Below, one piece after another: positions 19,443 to 28,494 of a stretch of 64,000 bases of DNA. The position numbers were made by a program, and so were the translations under genes. The stretch spans positions 1-64,000 of IMG/VR virus record IMGVR_UViG_3300028774_000007. One strand, given 5' to 3'. The stretch is from a virus. The notes below the pieces were generated by a model. The model worked only from the letters and a program-made list of their open reading frames with translations. It was not told the origin of the DNA and ran no database searches. Each line of letters begins with the position of its first letter. Positions within the stretch are counted from its first letter, which is position 1.

Positions 19443-21035
19443 ATGGCTGAAATCCATGTAGCGCCACAAATACAGAATGATGATGGCACTTTTACTGATG
19501 TAAAAATTCAAACAGATTCAAGTCAAGTATTTAATACTGATGGCACTACAGTACAATCACATGTTGATAATTCTAGTAAACATATTACCAAATGTTCGCA
19601 CGTTAAGATTGGTACTGTTCATAATTTATCAGATGATAATATAGGGACTGTAACAGGCTCTAATGTCACAATTAATGGGACTGTAAATACTAGCATTAAA
19701 AGCTTAATTATTAATGGTAGCACTACTTTAACTGGGACTGGAATAGCTTCTCCAAATAATCTTTATACTATAACAGGAGTAGTTGCTCCAAGTATTACTA
19801 TCAACGATGTGGTACGCTCTACTACTATTATTAATGCACTTTATAGTATGAGTGATGGAGTAAAAGATACCGTAAATATTACAACAGGAATAAGAACTAA
19901 TTACACTGGATTAGTTAAATTTGTTGGCAATGAAACTTGGTCAATATATTCTACTTCTGATAATTCTACTTCTGTATGTTTTTATGTTAGTTCTTTTACA
20001 AATAGATTAGCATCAAGTACAGACGTATGTAATGAGTTTACATATAAAACAAATCTTTTAAGTAGTACTACAACAGATGAAGGGTACTGGTTAAGTGACG
20101 TACAAGCAAATGCAACCCTTGGATATTTCCGTGTAAATAAAAGCAGATTAATTGGATGGTCTGATTCACTTTCTGATGTAAACAAAATTGCATTATTTAA
20201 AACTTGGCTTTCTTCATATAATCTTATTGTATTATATGAATTATTAACACCAACAACTTCTACAGAAACAATTCAAGAGTTTAGAACAGCGGATACAACT
20301 ACAAATGTATCTATAGATAAAGGTTCATTTACATTAGTTTATTTTAAAGATATGTTAGGTAGTAATACGATAAGTTTTCAAACTACTGCTGATTTTACCG
20401 TTGGAGATACATGGAAAATTAATGGTTCTCAATTAATTGCAAAAATGATTAATGGTAATGCATTATATACCAATGTATTTAAATCTGGTGGATTTATTGT
20501 AGGTAAAATTGATGGCTCTAATTTATTAATAAGTATTACTGATGGCGGTAATTCAGATACTGTAGATGGAAAACATTCAAGCGATTTTGTACCAAAGGTT
20601 ATTGGTTGTACTGGTAGTTGTGATGGTTATTTTCAGACAGGAGTTTATCAAGGTATATTTACAAATTATCCACCTTCATTACCAGATGGTCAAGGAAACT
20701 TAATTGTGCATTCATATAGTACAACTTCTACAAGTGCTGGGTGGACACAACAAGAGTTTGTATCTGCTCAAACAAGTGTTAAAAACATAAGGAAAGCAGT
20801 TAATGGTGTTTGGGAATCATGGGGAACTCAATATTCTTCTTTAAATATTGGTACTGCAAGTGTTTTAAATGCAGATACTGTAGATGGGATACATGCCGCT
20901 GATTTAGGTGGTATGTATGTAGGAATTGTCGCCCCAACTGCTGTAACAAAAGGTTGGATAGATACTGCTAATGGCGGTATATTGAAATATTTTAATGGTA
21001 CTGCTTGGGTAGCGGCTAAAGGAGTTTGGGGATGA
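19443..21035 (+). CDS. Tail fibre / receptor-binding protein
   Basis: 530 residues after AGAGAGG. It is beta-rich, serine- and threonine-rich and carries two copies of the tail-fibre hallmark DTVDGxHxxDxx (SDTVDGKHSSDF near residue 377 and ADTVDGIHAADLG near 479), which mark shaft-to-tip junctions in many phage fibres. It ends in a short domain with KYFNGTAWVAAKGVWG. It is the first late gene and lies 6 bases before the cysteine-rich gene, so the two are probably made together and may be part of the same appendage. Confidence 0.85.
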   Translation: MAEIHVAPQIQNDDGTFTDVKIQTDSSQVFNTDGTTVQSHVDNSSKHITKCSHVKIGTVHNLSDDNIGTVTGSNVTINGTVNTSIKSLIINGSTTLTGTGIASPNNLYTITGVVAPSITINDVVRSTTIINALYSMSDGVKDTVNITTGIRTNYTGLVKFVGNETWSIYSTSDNSTSVCFYVSSFTNRLASSTDVCNEFTYKTNLLSSTTTDEGYWLSDVQANATLGYFRVNKSRLIGWSDSLSDVNKIALFKTWLSSYNLIVLYELLTPTTSTETIQEFRTADTTTNVSIDKGSFTLVYFKDMLGSNTISFQTTADFTVGDTWKINGSQLIAKMINGNALYTNVFKSGGFIVGKIDGSNLLISITDGGNSDTVDGKHSSDFVPKVIGCTGSCDGYFQTGVYQGIFTNYPPSLPDGQGNLIVHSYSTTSTSAGWTQQEFVSAQTSVKNIRKAVNGVWESWGTQYSSLNIGTASVLNADTVDGIHAADLGGMYVGIVAPTAVTKGWIDTANGGILKYFNGTAWVAAKGVWG

Positions 21036-21041
21036 GTATAA

Positions 21042-21713
21042 ATGAGTGAAATGATTTCTAGTGAACTAATTGCTTTAAAAGCAAAAGTAAAAGCAGAAAT
21101 GCAAAGAAGAGCATATACGGGAAGTCTTGTTGCTTATGCTGATACTTCTTGGGATTTTTCTACAACACCTGCTACGGGTGGAATAATATTAGCTGAACAT
21201 GGTAAAAAAGTTATAGAACCATTACTAGCAGTTAAAACATATGGAGATTTAGTTCCTGTTGTTTCAGGCGCTATTATCCCTACATCTTTTGATAATACTG
21301 GATTAACAACTATAGTTAATAATTTAGCCGCAGAAGCTACTACAACGTCAGCATCTTCATGTTCTGCATCATGTACAGGATTATGTGTTGCTTGTACTGG
21401 TAGTTGCACTGGTGGTTGTAGCGGTAGTTGTAGCGGTAGTTGTAAAACTGGATGTAGCGGATGTGAGGGTTGCGGAGTATGTGATGTTACTTGTTTAGGA
21501 TTTTGTAAAGCAACTTGTAATACCACATGTACTCCATGTACTGGATGTTCTAGTATGTGTGCTGGTACTTGTGGGGCATGTACATCGTGTGATGGTTGCT
21601 CTGGATGTAGTGGTTCTAAATCTTCTGGTGCTAACTGTAGCGGATACTGTTCCAGTACATGTACAAGCAGTTGCGGAGCATGTACTGGATGTTCTGGTCA
21701 AAGAGCGAGTTAA
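21042..21713 (+). CDS. Cysteine-repeat precursor-like protein (30 Cys; probable radical SAM substrate)
   Basis: 223 residues. Residues 1-105 form an ordinary N-terminal domain with no cysteine. Residues 107-217 hold 30 cysteines, nearly all 3 or 4 residues apart (CxxxC and CxxC mixed), with Gly, Ser, Thr and Ala between. Such spacing is typical of precursors matured by radical SAM/SPASM enzymes (ranthipeptides, sactipeptides, CXXX-repeat peptides), and such an enzyme is encoded at 22023. The N-terminal domain is far longer than a usual leader and may anchor the protein to the virion. Alternatives are simple disulfide crosslinking or metal binding. Located between a tail fibre and the enzyme. 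Confidence 0.8.
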   Translation: MSEMISSELIALKAKVKAEMQRRAYTGSLVAYADTSWDFSTTPATGGIILAEHGKKVIEPLLAVKTYGDLVPVVSGAIIPTSFDNTGLTTIVNNLAAEATTTSASSCSASCTGLCVACTGSCTGGCSGSCSGSCKTGCSGCEGCGVCDVTCLGFCKATCNTTCTPCTGCSSMCAGTCGACTSCDGCSGCSGSKSSGANCSGYCSSTCTSSCGACTGCSGQRAS

Positions 21714-21736
21714 AATAAAAGGAGAAATATTTTATT

Positions 21737-22030
21737 ATGAAGGTAGAAATTAAAGGGGAACTTGTCGATTATATAGAATCATTGCAATATGAAACATATG
21801 CACGTAAAGATATTATAGCGTTTATGTTAGAAAAAAATATGAATATGAGTACTGATTCTGCAAAAGAATATCAAAAAGAATATAAAAGGTATTTTTCTGA
21901 ATATGAAATTGCACTACAACAATTGAAAGAATTATACATATATGCTAATCCTAGTATTGCTGATAAAGAAGTCAAATGGAGTTTAGATTTTGAGAGCAAA
22001 ATGTTAACAATCGAGGTAGATAATGTATAA
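21737..22030 (+). CDS. Small protein between cysteine-repeat gene and radical SAM gene
   Basis: 97 residues after AAAGGAG; it overlaps the start of the radical SAM gene by 8 bases. It is acidic and lysine-rich with no cysteine: a central helical region (SAKEYQKEYKRYFSEYEIALQQLKELY) followed by a beta-like end (VKWSLDFESKMLTIEVDN). Its position and size match the small modification-system proteins that accompany CXXX-repeat peptide maturases, which may deliver the substrate. Sequence membership of that family is not established here. Confidence 0.7.
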   Translation: MKVEIKGELVDYIESLQYETYARKDIIAFMLEKNMNMSTDSAKEYQKEYKRYFSEYEIALQQLKELYIYANPSIADKEVKWSLDFESKMLTIEVDNV

Positions 22031-23345
22031 AAAAATAGAACAATATGCTGATTATATCAATAGACTATTTCCACAACCATATGACGGTGATGTGCATCAT
22101 AAAAAACTTGCACGTACAATAACATTTCAAGTTACTGATGATTGTAACCTAAGATGTACATATTGTTATGAAATTAACAAAGGTCATCATTTTATGAATT
22201 TTGATATAGCAAAACGTTTTATAGATGATATATTAAATACAGATATAGATACCAATGAATATATTAATATTGATAATTCTCCTGCTATTATAATGGAATT
22301 TATAGGTGGAGAACCATTCCTAGCAATAGATTTGATTGATAAAATAACTGATTATTTTATTACACAAATGATTATAAAAAAACATCCGTGGGCTACAAGA
22401 TTTATGATAACTATCTGTTCTAACGGTGTATTATATTTTGATGAAAGAGTACAAACTTATATAAAGAAACACTTACATCATTTATCATTTTCCGTATCTG
22501 TAGATGGTAATAAGAGATTACATGATACTTGCAGAGTATTCCCTAATGGTATGGGTTCTTATGATATGGCTATAAAAGCAGTTAAGCACTTTACAGAAGT
22601 GCTTGGTGGTAAAATGGGAAGTAAGATGACACTTGCTCCTGCTAATATAGGGTATACATTTGAAGCTGTTGAAAATCTTATTAAATTAGGATATGAACAA
22701 ATATTTCTTAATACTGTATATGAAAAAGGATGGACTAAAGAAAACGCAACTACACTATATGAACAACTTAAAATGGTAGCTGATTATTTATTAGAAAATG
22801 GGTTACAAAATAAGATATACCTATCTATTTTTGAGGAAGATTTTGCAAGACCAAAGGGCACTGATGATATTGATAATTGGTGTGGTGGTACTGGCAACAT
22901 GATTGCTGTAGATTATAAGGGAGATATTTTTCCATGCTTACGTTATATGGAAAGTAGTCTAGGTGATGACCAAGAACCTATGATAATTGGTAATGTATTT
23001 GACGGTATGATGAAAACAGAAAAACAATGTGATTGTGTTAATTGTTTAGGATGTATTGATAGAAGAACACAATCTACTGATGAATGTTTTAATTGTCCTA
23101 TTGCGCAAGGTTGTGGATGGTGTTCTGCTCATAATTATCAAGAGTTTGGTACGGCTAATAAAAGAACTACATATGCTTGCGATATGCATAAAGCAAGAGC
23201 ATTGGCTAATGTATACTTTTGGAATAAAACATATGCTAAAAACGGTATAGCTAAAAGATTTAAAAATTACGTACCAGACGAATGGGCTTTAGAAATTATA
23301 AATAAAGATGAACTTGAAATGCTTAAAAGTTTAGAAAAGAGATGA
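22023..23345 (+). CDS. Radical SAM/SPASM peptide maturase
   Basis: 440 residues. The [4Fe-4S]/SAM motif CNLRCTYC is at residues 41-48 (C41, C45, C48), GGEP at 95-98 binds SAM, and a TIM-barrel core runs to about residue 280. The C-terminal SPASM region is cysteine-dense (C287, C305, C336, C338, C341, C344, C355, C358, C364, C367, C386), enough for two auxiliary clusters. This layout is that of enzymes forming thioether links in peptide precursors. Neighbouring genes supply a strong candidate substrate and a small partner. A phage late operon is an unusual place for such an enzyme. Confidence 0.92.
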   Translation: MYKKIEQYADYINRLFPQPYDGDVHHKKLARTITFQVTDDCNLRCTYCYEINKGHHFMNFDIAKRFIDDILNTDIDTNEYINIDNSPAIIMEFIGGEPFLAIDLIDKITDYFITQMIIKKHPWATRFMITICSNGVLYFDERVQTYIKKHLHHLSFSVSVDGNKRLHDTCRVFPNGMGSYDMAIKAVKHFTEVLGGKMGSKMTLAPANIGYTFEAVENLIKLGYEQIFLNTVYEKGWTKENATTLYEQLKMVADYLLENGLQNKIYLSIFEEDFARPKGTDDIDNWCGGTGNMIAVDYKGDIFPCLRYMESSLGDDQEPMIIGNVFDGMMKTEKQCDCVNCLGCIDRRTQSTDECFNCPIAQGCGWCSAHNYQEFGTANKRTTYACDMHKARALANVYFWNKTYAKNGIAKRFKNYVPDEWALEIINKDELEMLKSLEKR

Positions 23346-23349
23346 TATA

Positions 23350-23676
23350 ATGTTTAAAATTAAATTAATTGATGGCACGATTTTTAACGCAACTTCTGTA
23401 GAAGAAAATTTTAGAACAGAAGTTACTGGTGATGCTCATATTTCACTTACTATACAAAATGATAAAGCTGAACCTAGTGATAACCTTGAAGTATATAAAA
23501 ATAAATTGATTACCGAAAATCTTAAATCAATTTCAGTATACGATGAAACTGGTAAAAATCTAATTACTGTATATCAAGGATATGTATTTGTTAGATATTT
23601 AGCGGCTAGGATTCAAGCGAATGGAAGTATACTATACGATTTTAATCTTACTAAAGAAGACTTAGTAACAGTATAA
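23350..23676 (+). CDS. Hypothetical protein in the radical SAM cluster
   Basis: 108 residues, starting 5 bases after the radical SAM gene. It is beta-rich throughout (FKIKLIDGTIFNATSVEENF, SISVYDETGKNLITVYQGY). Short beta-sandwich proteins of this kind are common in phage tails; it may be structural. Its place as last gene of the tight cluster suggests a link with the modified protein. Not recognised. Confidence 0.7.
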   Translation: MFKIKLIDGTIFNATSVEENFRTEVTGDAHISLTIQNDKAEPSDNLEVYKNKLITENLKSISVYDETGKNLITVYQGYVFVRYLAARIQANGSILYDFNLTKEDLVTV

Positions 23677-23762
23677 TAATCTAAAAACAAATCATAATTG
23701 AGTAGGATAATTTCCCCCTTATATATGAATGGTTTAAACTTATTTTTAAGGGAGATGCTAAT

Positions 23763-24209
23763 ATGCAAGCACAGATTGATATGAATAGCGTATCAATTAT
23801 TGTTGGGCTTATCTTATCTTTAAGTGCAATAATTGGATTATTATTCAAGGTATTTAAGAAATTTGATAAGATTGATAAAATTGATATAATTTTAGTCAAA
23901 GTAGAGGAATTAGAGAAGAAATTTATTTTTGTAGATGTTATGAAGCAAGATTTTGAAGCAAATGCAAAAGAATCAGAAACTAAAATTACTTTACTCTCTG
24001 GATTAAAAGATGATGTAAAAGAGATATCTACGCAATTAGAGGAAGTAAAAGAAGAAACACGATTTAATACTAGCATGAATAAAGTTGATACAGAAGTATT
24101 AGAAGCGTTAGCAGACCATGCCATTAAAACACAGAATGCTAATGGTAAGGTACATAGAAGTTTAGAAATGCTAGAAAAACTAAAATTTAATAATCCAAAA
24201 TTTTCATAA
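23763..24209 (+). CDS. Membrane-anchored coiled-coil protein (holin/XhlA-like)
   Basis: 148 residues after AAGGGAG. One hydrophobic helix near the N-terminus (residues about 10-28, SIIVGLILSLSAIIGLLF) is followed by a long charged coiled coil (30-125). Phage proteins of this form (XhlA-like, or holin accessory) insert in the host membrane; a role at lysis or in tail-membrane contact is possible. No lysin gene is adjacent, so the call is tentative. Confidence 0.6.
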   Translation: MQAQIDMNSVSIIVGLILSLSAIIGLLFKVFKKFDKIDKIDIILVKVEELEKKFIFVDVMKQDFEANAKESETKITLLSGLKDDVKEISTQLEEVKEETRFNTSMNKVDTEVLEALADHAIKTQNANGKVHRSLEMLEKLKFNNPKFS

Positions 24210-24290
24210 TTATCGTACTACTACATTTTACTAATTGTTTACCCCTTTGATATTATTATTTAAAAATAATTAAAAAAGGAGTTTTATATT

Positions 24291-24440
24291 ATGGCTTTGA
24301 CAACTAAACAAATTAAAGATTTAAATAATATGAATATATCGGCTCAAAAAGCAAAGTTAGGAACGGAGATACAATCTATATTATCACAAATTGGTGATAT
24401 AGAGATAATACTAGATATAATTAATGGTGAGATTGTATGA
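24291..24440 (+). CDS. 49-residue phage tail-operon protein
   Basis: ATG after AAAGGAG; 49 residues (begins MALTTKQIKDLNNMNISAQK) predicted as two helices. The stop overlaps the ATG of the next gene (ATGA). Short proteins of this form often precede tail-fibre genes in Firmicute phages. Function unknown. Confidence 0.7.
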   Translation: MALTTKQIKDLNNMNISAQKAKLGTEIQSILSQIGDIEIILDIINGEIV

Positions 24441-26107
24441 GTATAATTAACAAATTACAATATTTAAATGAAACTAAAAATGAAATTAAAAATGCTATTA
24501 GAGATAAAGGTGTCGAGATATTAGACACTGATATTTTTAGAAATTATCCTAATAAGATTAGTCAAATTAGTGGTGGTAGCGTTGAACCGCCATCCCCTTT
24601 AGAGGTATACAATACAACTAGACCTAAAGATTGGCTGACGATGCCAATCCCTAATGATAATGAAGCTTATATGTTATTTTTAATACCACATACTGATATG
24701 GCTTTGTTTGCTATAAATGTAATATGTGACGGTATCTATAGCGTTTATTTTGGTGCTAATGAAAGCATAATCAATATATTGAGCGGGACTACAGCCGAAA
24801 AAACACTTGATTTTAATGATTATGATGATTTAACTTCTGATGGGTTTAAACAGGTAATGATAAGAATAACTGGTGAAAATATTACGGATATAAGTCTTGT
24901 ATCTCATAGTTTGAAAAATGGTTATACAGATTTTACGGTTGTAGATTTTATTGGGAAATTACCTGTTGTAGAAGATATTAAGATAACATCTAATAATTTA
25001 AGATACTTTAATCTAATTGGGAATAACAATATAAGTCAGGTATCTGATATATCTAATCCTATGGTATTTAATAAATGTATATCATTAATCGCATTATTAT
25101 CATTAAACACTAGCAAAGTTACTAGCATGAATAGTATGTTTAGCAATTGCACCTCTTTAAAAAGTATACCATTATTAGATACAAGTAATGTTACTGATAT
25201 GAATAATATGTTTAGCGGTTGCAATTGTTTAAAAAGTATACCATTATTAGATACAAGTAAAGTTACTAATATGAATAATATGTTTGATAGTTGTTTTTCT
25301 TTAACAAATATACCACTATTAGATACAAGTAATGTTACTGATATGAGTAGCATGTTATCTTTTTGTCAGCTTTTAAAAAATATACCATTATTAGATACAA
25401 GAAATGTTACCGATATGAATAATATGTTTTCCACTTGTGTTTCTTTAATAAGTATACCATTATTAAACACTAGCAAAGTTACTAGCATGAATAGTATGTT
25501 TAGCAATTGCACCTCTTTAACAAATATACCATTATTAGACACAAGTAATGTTACTGATATGAGTTATATGTTTATTGGGTGCAATTGCTTAATAAATATA
25601 CCATTACTAAACACTAGCAAAGTTACTAATATGAATAATATGTTTAGTAGTTGTATGTGTTTAAAAAGTATACCATTATTAGATACAATCAACGTTACTG
25701 ATATGAGTAATATGTTTAATAGTTGTTTTTTTTTAAAAAGTATACCATTATTAGATACAAGTAATGTTATTGATATGAGTTATATATTTTATAATTGTAC
25801 GTCTTTAATGGACATACCGTTGTTAAACATAAAAAGTCTTGTATCTAATGATGGTATGTTTAATTACTGTTCCTCAATATATAATATATTATTTGGTGGT
25901 CTAAATGTATCTAGTATTATAATTTCCATACGTTCATGTCCTTTATCACATAAAGCAATAGTTAATTTAATTAATTCATTACCAATATCTGCGGAAAGTT
26001 CTACTTTAAATATTATTAACATTTTGAATAATGAACCGCTAACAGATGCAGAAAAGTTAGTTGCTAATAATAAAAATTGGGATATAGCTACAGGAGAATT
26101 GGAATAA
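24437..26107 (+). CDS. Tail fibre with BspA-type leucine-rich repeats
   Basis: 556 residues. The N-terminal 45 residues (INKLQYLNETKNEIKNAI, then DIFRNYPNKISQI) match a common phage-fibre attachment segment. Residues about 225-465 are ten 24-residue repeats of form LLDTSNVTDMxxMFxxCxxLxxIP plus a degenerate one, the DUF285/BspA surface-protein repeat used by gut bacteria for adhesion. Several repeats are nearly identical at DNA level, so the array is young or homogenised. It probably acts as a receptor- or mucus-binding tip. Confidence 0.85.
   Translation: MSIINKLQYLNETKNEIKNAIRDKGVEILDTDIFRNYPNKISQISGGSVEPPSPLEVYNTTRPKDWLTMPIPNDNEAYMLFLIPHTDMALFAINVICDGIYSVYFGANESIINILSGTTAEKTLDFNDYDDLTSDGFKQVMIRITGENITDISLVSHSLKNGYTDFTVVDFIGKLPVVEDIKITSNNLRYFNLIGNNNISQVSDISNPMVFNKCISLIALLSLNTSKVTSMNSMFSNCTSLKSIPLLDTSNVTDMNNMFSGCNCLKSIPLLDTSKVTNMNNMFDSCFSLTNIPLLDTSNVTDMSSMLSFCQLLKNIPLLDTRNVTDMNNMFSTCVSLISIPLLNTSKVTSMNSMFSNCTSLTNIPLLDTSNVTDMSYMFIGCNCLINIPLLNTSKVTNMNNMFSSCMCLKSIPLLDTINVTDMSNMFNSCFFLKSIPLLDTSNVIDMSYIFYNCTSLMDIPLLNIKSLVSNDGMFNYCSSIYNILFGGLNVSSIIISIRSCPLSHKAIVNLINSLPISAESSTLNIINILNNEPLTDAEKLVANNKNWDIATGELE
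25102..25520 (+). repeat. Internal 72-bp coding repeats with a 59-base identical pair 360 bases apart
   Basis: The stretch at 25102-25160 reappears without change at 25462-25520, exactly five 72-base repeat units later. Synonymous sites are also identical, which implies recent duplication or gene conversion within the leucine-rich-repeat gene. Confidence 0.8.
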
Positions 26108-26142
26108 TCATAATTTTTAGAATCGAAAGGAATGTTTTTTTA

Positions 26143-27432
26143 TTGAGTAAAATCGAACAAGAGAACTTTATCTTATCCCTGTATAGAGATAAGGGTTTAT
26201 GCTATAGAGAGATAGCTATTAAATCAAATGAAAAATTTTCGACTGATTATTGGGATAACGAAAGAATTAGAAGCGTTATTAGAAAGTCAAGAAAAACATC
26301 TAAAATTATCCCAAATAAACCACTTAATGTTCAAGAACATTCTATGGGTTATAAAGATAGCACACAGTTAAATCAAGATGGTTCAATGGTTTCTGACCGT
26401 ATTATTGAAATATGTGAAGAAGATTTAAAAAGTCCAGAGAGATTATTAGAAGCGCATAAATTTGATGCTTCTAAATGGGAATTAATTAATTGTAAAAACA
26501 ATTTGTGGAATGCACCAGCAGGAAACGGATTAAAGATTGTTATGTATCAAAGTAAAATCACAGTAAAACCAAAAAAAGATTTTGCTTGGTCAGCGGATTA
26601 TATTGAACAGTTATTCGATAACATAAAAATAAAGGACATTTCAAATATCAAAAAAGAACAATATGAGAAGAATGGGAAGGCTTTAATACTTCCAATTACT
26701 GATTTACATTATGCTCTTAGAAGTTATGTTGAAAGTTCTGGTAATGAATACGACGAAAATATAGCTGAAAAAATATTCTATCAAGTTGTTAACGATGTAT
26801 TAGAAAGAACTAAACATCTTAAATTTGAAAAAATATACTTCACTATTGGTTCAGATATAATCAATGTAGATAACAAAATGGGCACTACAACTAAAGGCAC
26901 TCCACAAGTAGAATCTATGGAAGTTGAAAAAGCAGTTATTAACGTTACTAATATGTTAATTTCTACTATTGAAAGATTAAGAAAAATCTCTAATGTTGAA
27001 GTTATACATATACCGTCTAATCATGATTACCATGTTGCTTTCGGAATTGCAAATGCTTTGCGTGTGAAATATGATGGCTGTGAAGACGTTAATGTAGACT
27101 ATGAGTGGATTGAAAGAAAATATAAGGTTTTTGGTAAAACTTTAATTGGGTTTGCGCATGATTTAAGACAAAACAATATTAATGATATTGTTAATTCCGA
27201 TGCAAGACAATTATTAGGTCAAACTGAAAATACGGTATATCTATTGGCTCACTATCACCATGAGAGCGTTGTTGATAAAGGTGGTACTGATGTAAGAAGA
27301 TTGCCAACTGTATCCGCATTAAGTAGATGGGGATACGAACAAGGATATGGCGCTGTGAGAAAGAATCAGTCATTTGTACTTGATTCTGAACACGGTATAA
27401 GCGATATCATATATACATTTATAGAAGAATAA
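26143..27432 (+). CDS. Calcineurin-like metallophosphoesterase with N-terminal HTH
   Basis: 429 residues from TTG 26143 behind GAAAGG; an upstream ATG lies inside the previous gene and has no ribosome site. Residues 1-50 look like a DNA-binding helix-turn-helix. From residue 181 the metal motifs follow in order: TDLHY (D187, H189), GSDIINVDN (D238), PSNHDYH (N293, H294) and LLAHYHHE. This is the family of DNA repair exonuclease/phosphodiesterases (SbcD/Mre11-like). Placed just before the terminase genes, it may act on DNA ends at packaging or recombination. Confidence 0.85.
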   Translation: MSKIEQENFILSLYRDKGLCYREIAIKSNEKFSTDYWDNERIRSVIRKSRKTSKIIPNKPLNVQEHSMGYKDSTQLNQDGSMVSDRIIEICEEDLKSPERLLEAHKFDASKWELINCKNNLWNAPAGNGLKIVMYQSKITVKPKKDFAWSADYIEQLFDNIKIKDISNIKKEQYEKNGKALILPITDLHYALRSYVESSGNEYDENIAEKIFYQVVNDVLERTKHLKFEKIYFTIGSDIINVDNKMGTTTKGTPQVESMEVEKAVINVTNMLISTIERLRKISNVEVIHIPSNHDYHVAFGIANALRVKYDGCEDVNVDYEWIERKYKVFGKTLIGFAHDLRQNNINDIVNSDARQLLGQTENTVYLLAHYHHESVVDKGGTDVRRLPTVSALSRWGYEQGYGAVRKNQSFVLDSEHGISDIIYTFIEE

Positions 27433-27447
27433 AAAGGGGTTGGTTAG

Positions 27448-28494
27448 ATGGGAAGAACCGCAGTAAGAAGTAATCCAACTGCAACAGAAGCTGATAAGAT
27501 TAAATGTGTAAAGTGTGGTACATCTAATCAAGCTAATTTTTATCAGTCTAAAGATAGATTTAGACAATATTTTGGGAAAATACCATACTGTAAAGAATGT
27601 ACTAAAGAAATATATTCATATTATCTACAAAAATATAAGAATATGAACTTAGCAATATATTATATGTGTAGAAAGATTGACGTACCATACATAAACGTTT
27701 GTTATCAAGGTGCTGTTGTTAATATTAACAATCCAGAATCTAAGATTAAAGGCGAAGATGCAATTGTACAATCATATATGAAAGGCTTAGGATTTTCAGA
27801 ACAAAATGGTTGGGGGTACTCCTTTGATGATTCAATGGGGGAAAATGAAATTGATGGATTGGCATCATTTGATGAAATTACTAAAATTAAGAGAAAAGCA
27901 AAGAACGAAGATATAGATACAGAAAAATATGATATTATTGAATATGACACAGATGATTTACAACAAAAATGGGGAATGTTCGATAATGAAGATTTGGCTT
28001 ATTTAGAAAATGAGTATCTTGATTGGCAAGATAAACTTAACGGTATTAATGAAAAATCAATTGATATCATGGTGCAACAAGTTTGTTTACAATGTAATGA
28101 AATCAGAAAAGATAGAGAAATTGGTAACAGCGTAGAGAAGAAAGTAAAATCTTTATTAGAATTATTAAATACCAGTGGACTTGTTGAAAAACAAAATAGT
28201 GTTGGTTCAATTAAAGCTACAACTGGACAGAGAATAGAAGATTTAGAAAAAATTAGACCAGTTAAACAAGTTGACCCATCTTTTGAAGATGTGGATGATA
28301 TTAACAAGTTATTGATTGGATTTATTGCTTCTACATGTAAGGCATTAGGTAAAACAAATGCTTATACAGAGAAATTTGATGAATTATATAAGGATTATAC
28401 AATTGATTTAATCGAAGATATTCAAGATGTGAATGAAGAGGAATCGCCTATTTCGGATGTTCCAGAAGCTGTGGATGAAAAAGGTGAATCATAA
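27448..28494 (+). CDS. Zinc-finger protein, candidate small terminase subunit
   Basis: 348 residues. The N-terminal zinc finger (CVKCGTSNQ, then CKECTKE, residues 20-50) is of the treble-clef kind, followed by a helical, acidic central part and a C-terminal helical region. It abuts the large terminase (the TAA and ATG share a base), where the small subunit is normally encoded. It is longer than usual small subunits. The call rests on position and a DNA-binding N-terminus. Confidence 0.5.
   Translation: MGRTAVRSNPTATEADKIKCVKCGTSNQANFYQSKDRFRQYFGKIPYCKECTKEIYSYYLQKYKNMNLAIYYMCRKIDVPYINVCYQGAVVNINNPESKIKGEDAIVQSYMKGLGFSEQNGWGYSFDDSMGENEIDGLASFDEITKIKRKAKNEDIDTEKYDIIEYDTDDLQQKWGMFDNEDLAYLENEYLDWQDKLNGINEKSIDIMVQQVCLQCNEIRKDREIGNSVEKKVKSLLELLNTSGLVEKQNSVGSIKATTGQRIEDLEKIRPVKQVDPSFEDVDDINKLLIGFIASTCKALGKTNAYTEKFDELYKDYTIDLIEDIQDVNEEESPISDVPEAVDEKGES

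Noticed and set aside
21134-21701. Long open frames on the minus strand opposite the cysteine-rich gene
   Set aside because: They are created by the repetitive Gly/Cys/Ser codons of the real gene, have no ribosome site and point against the operon.
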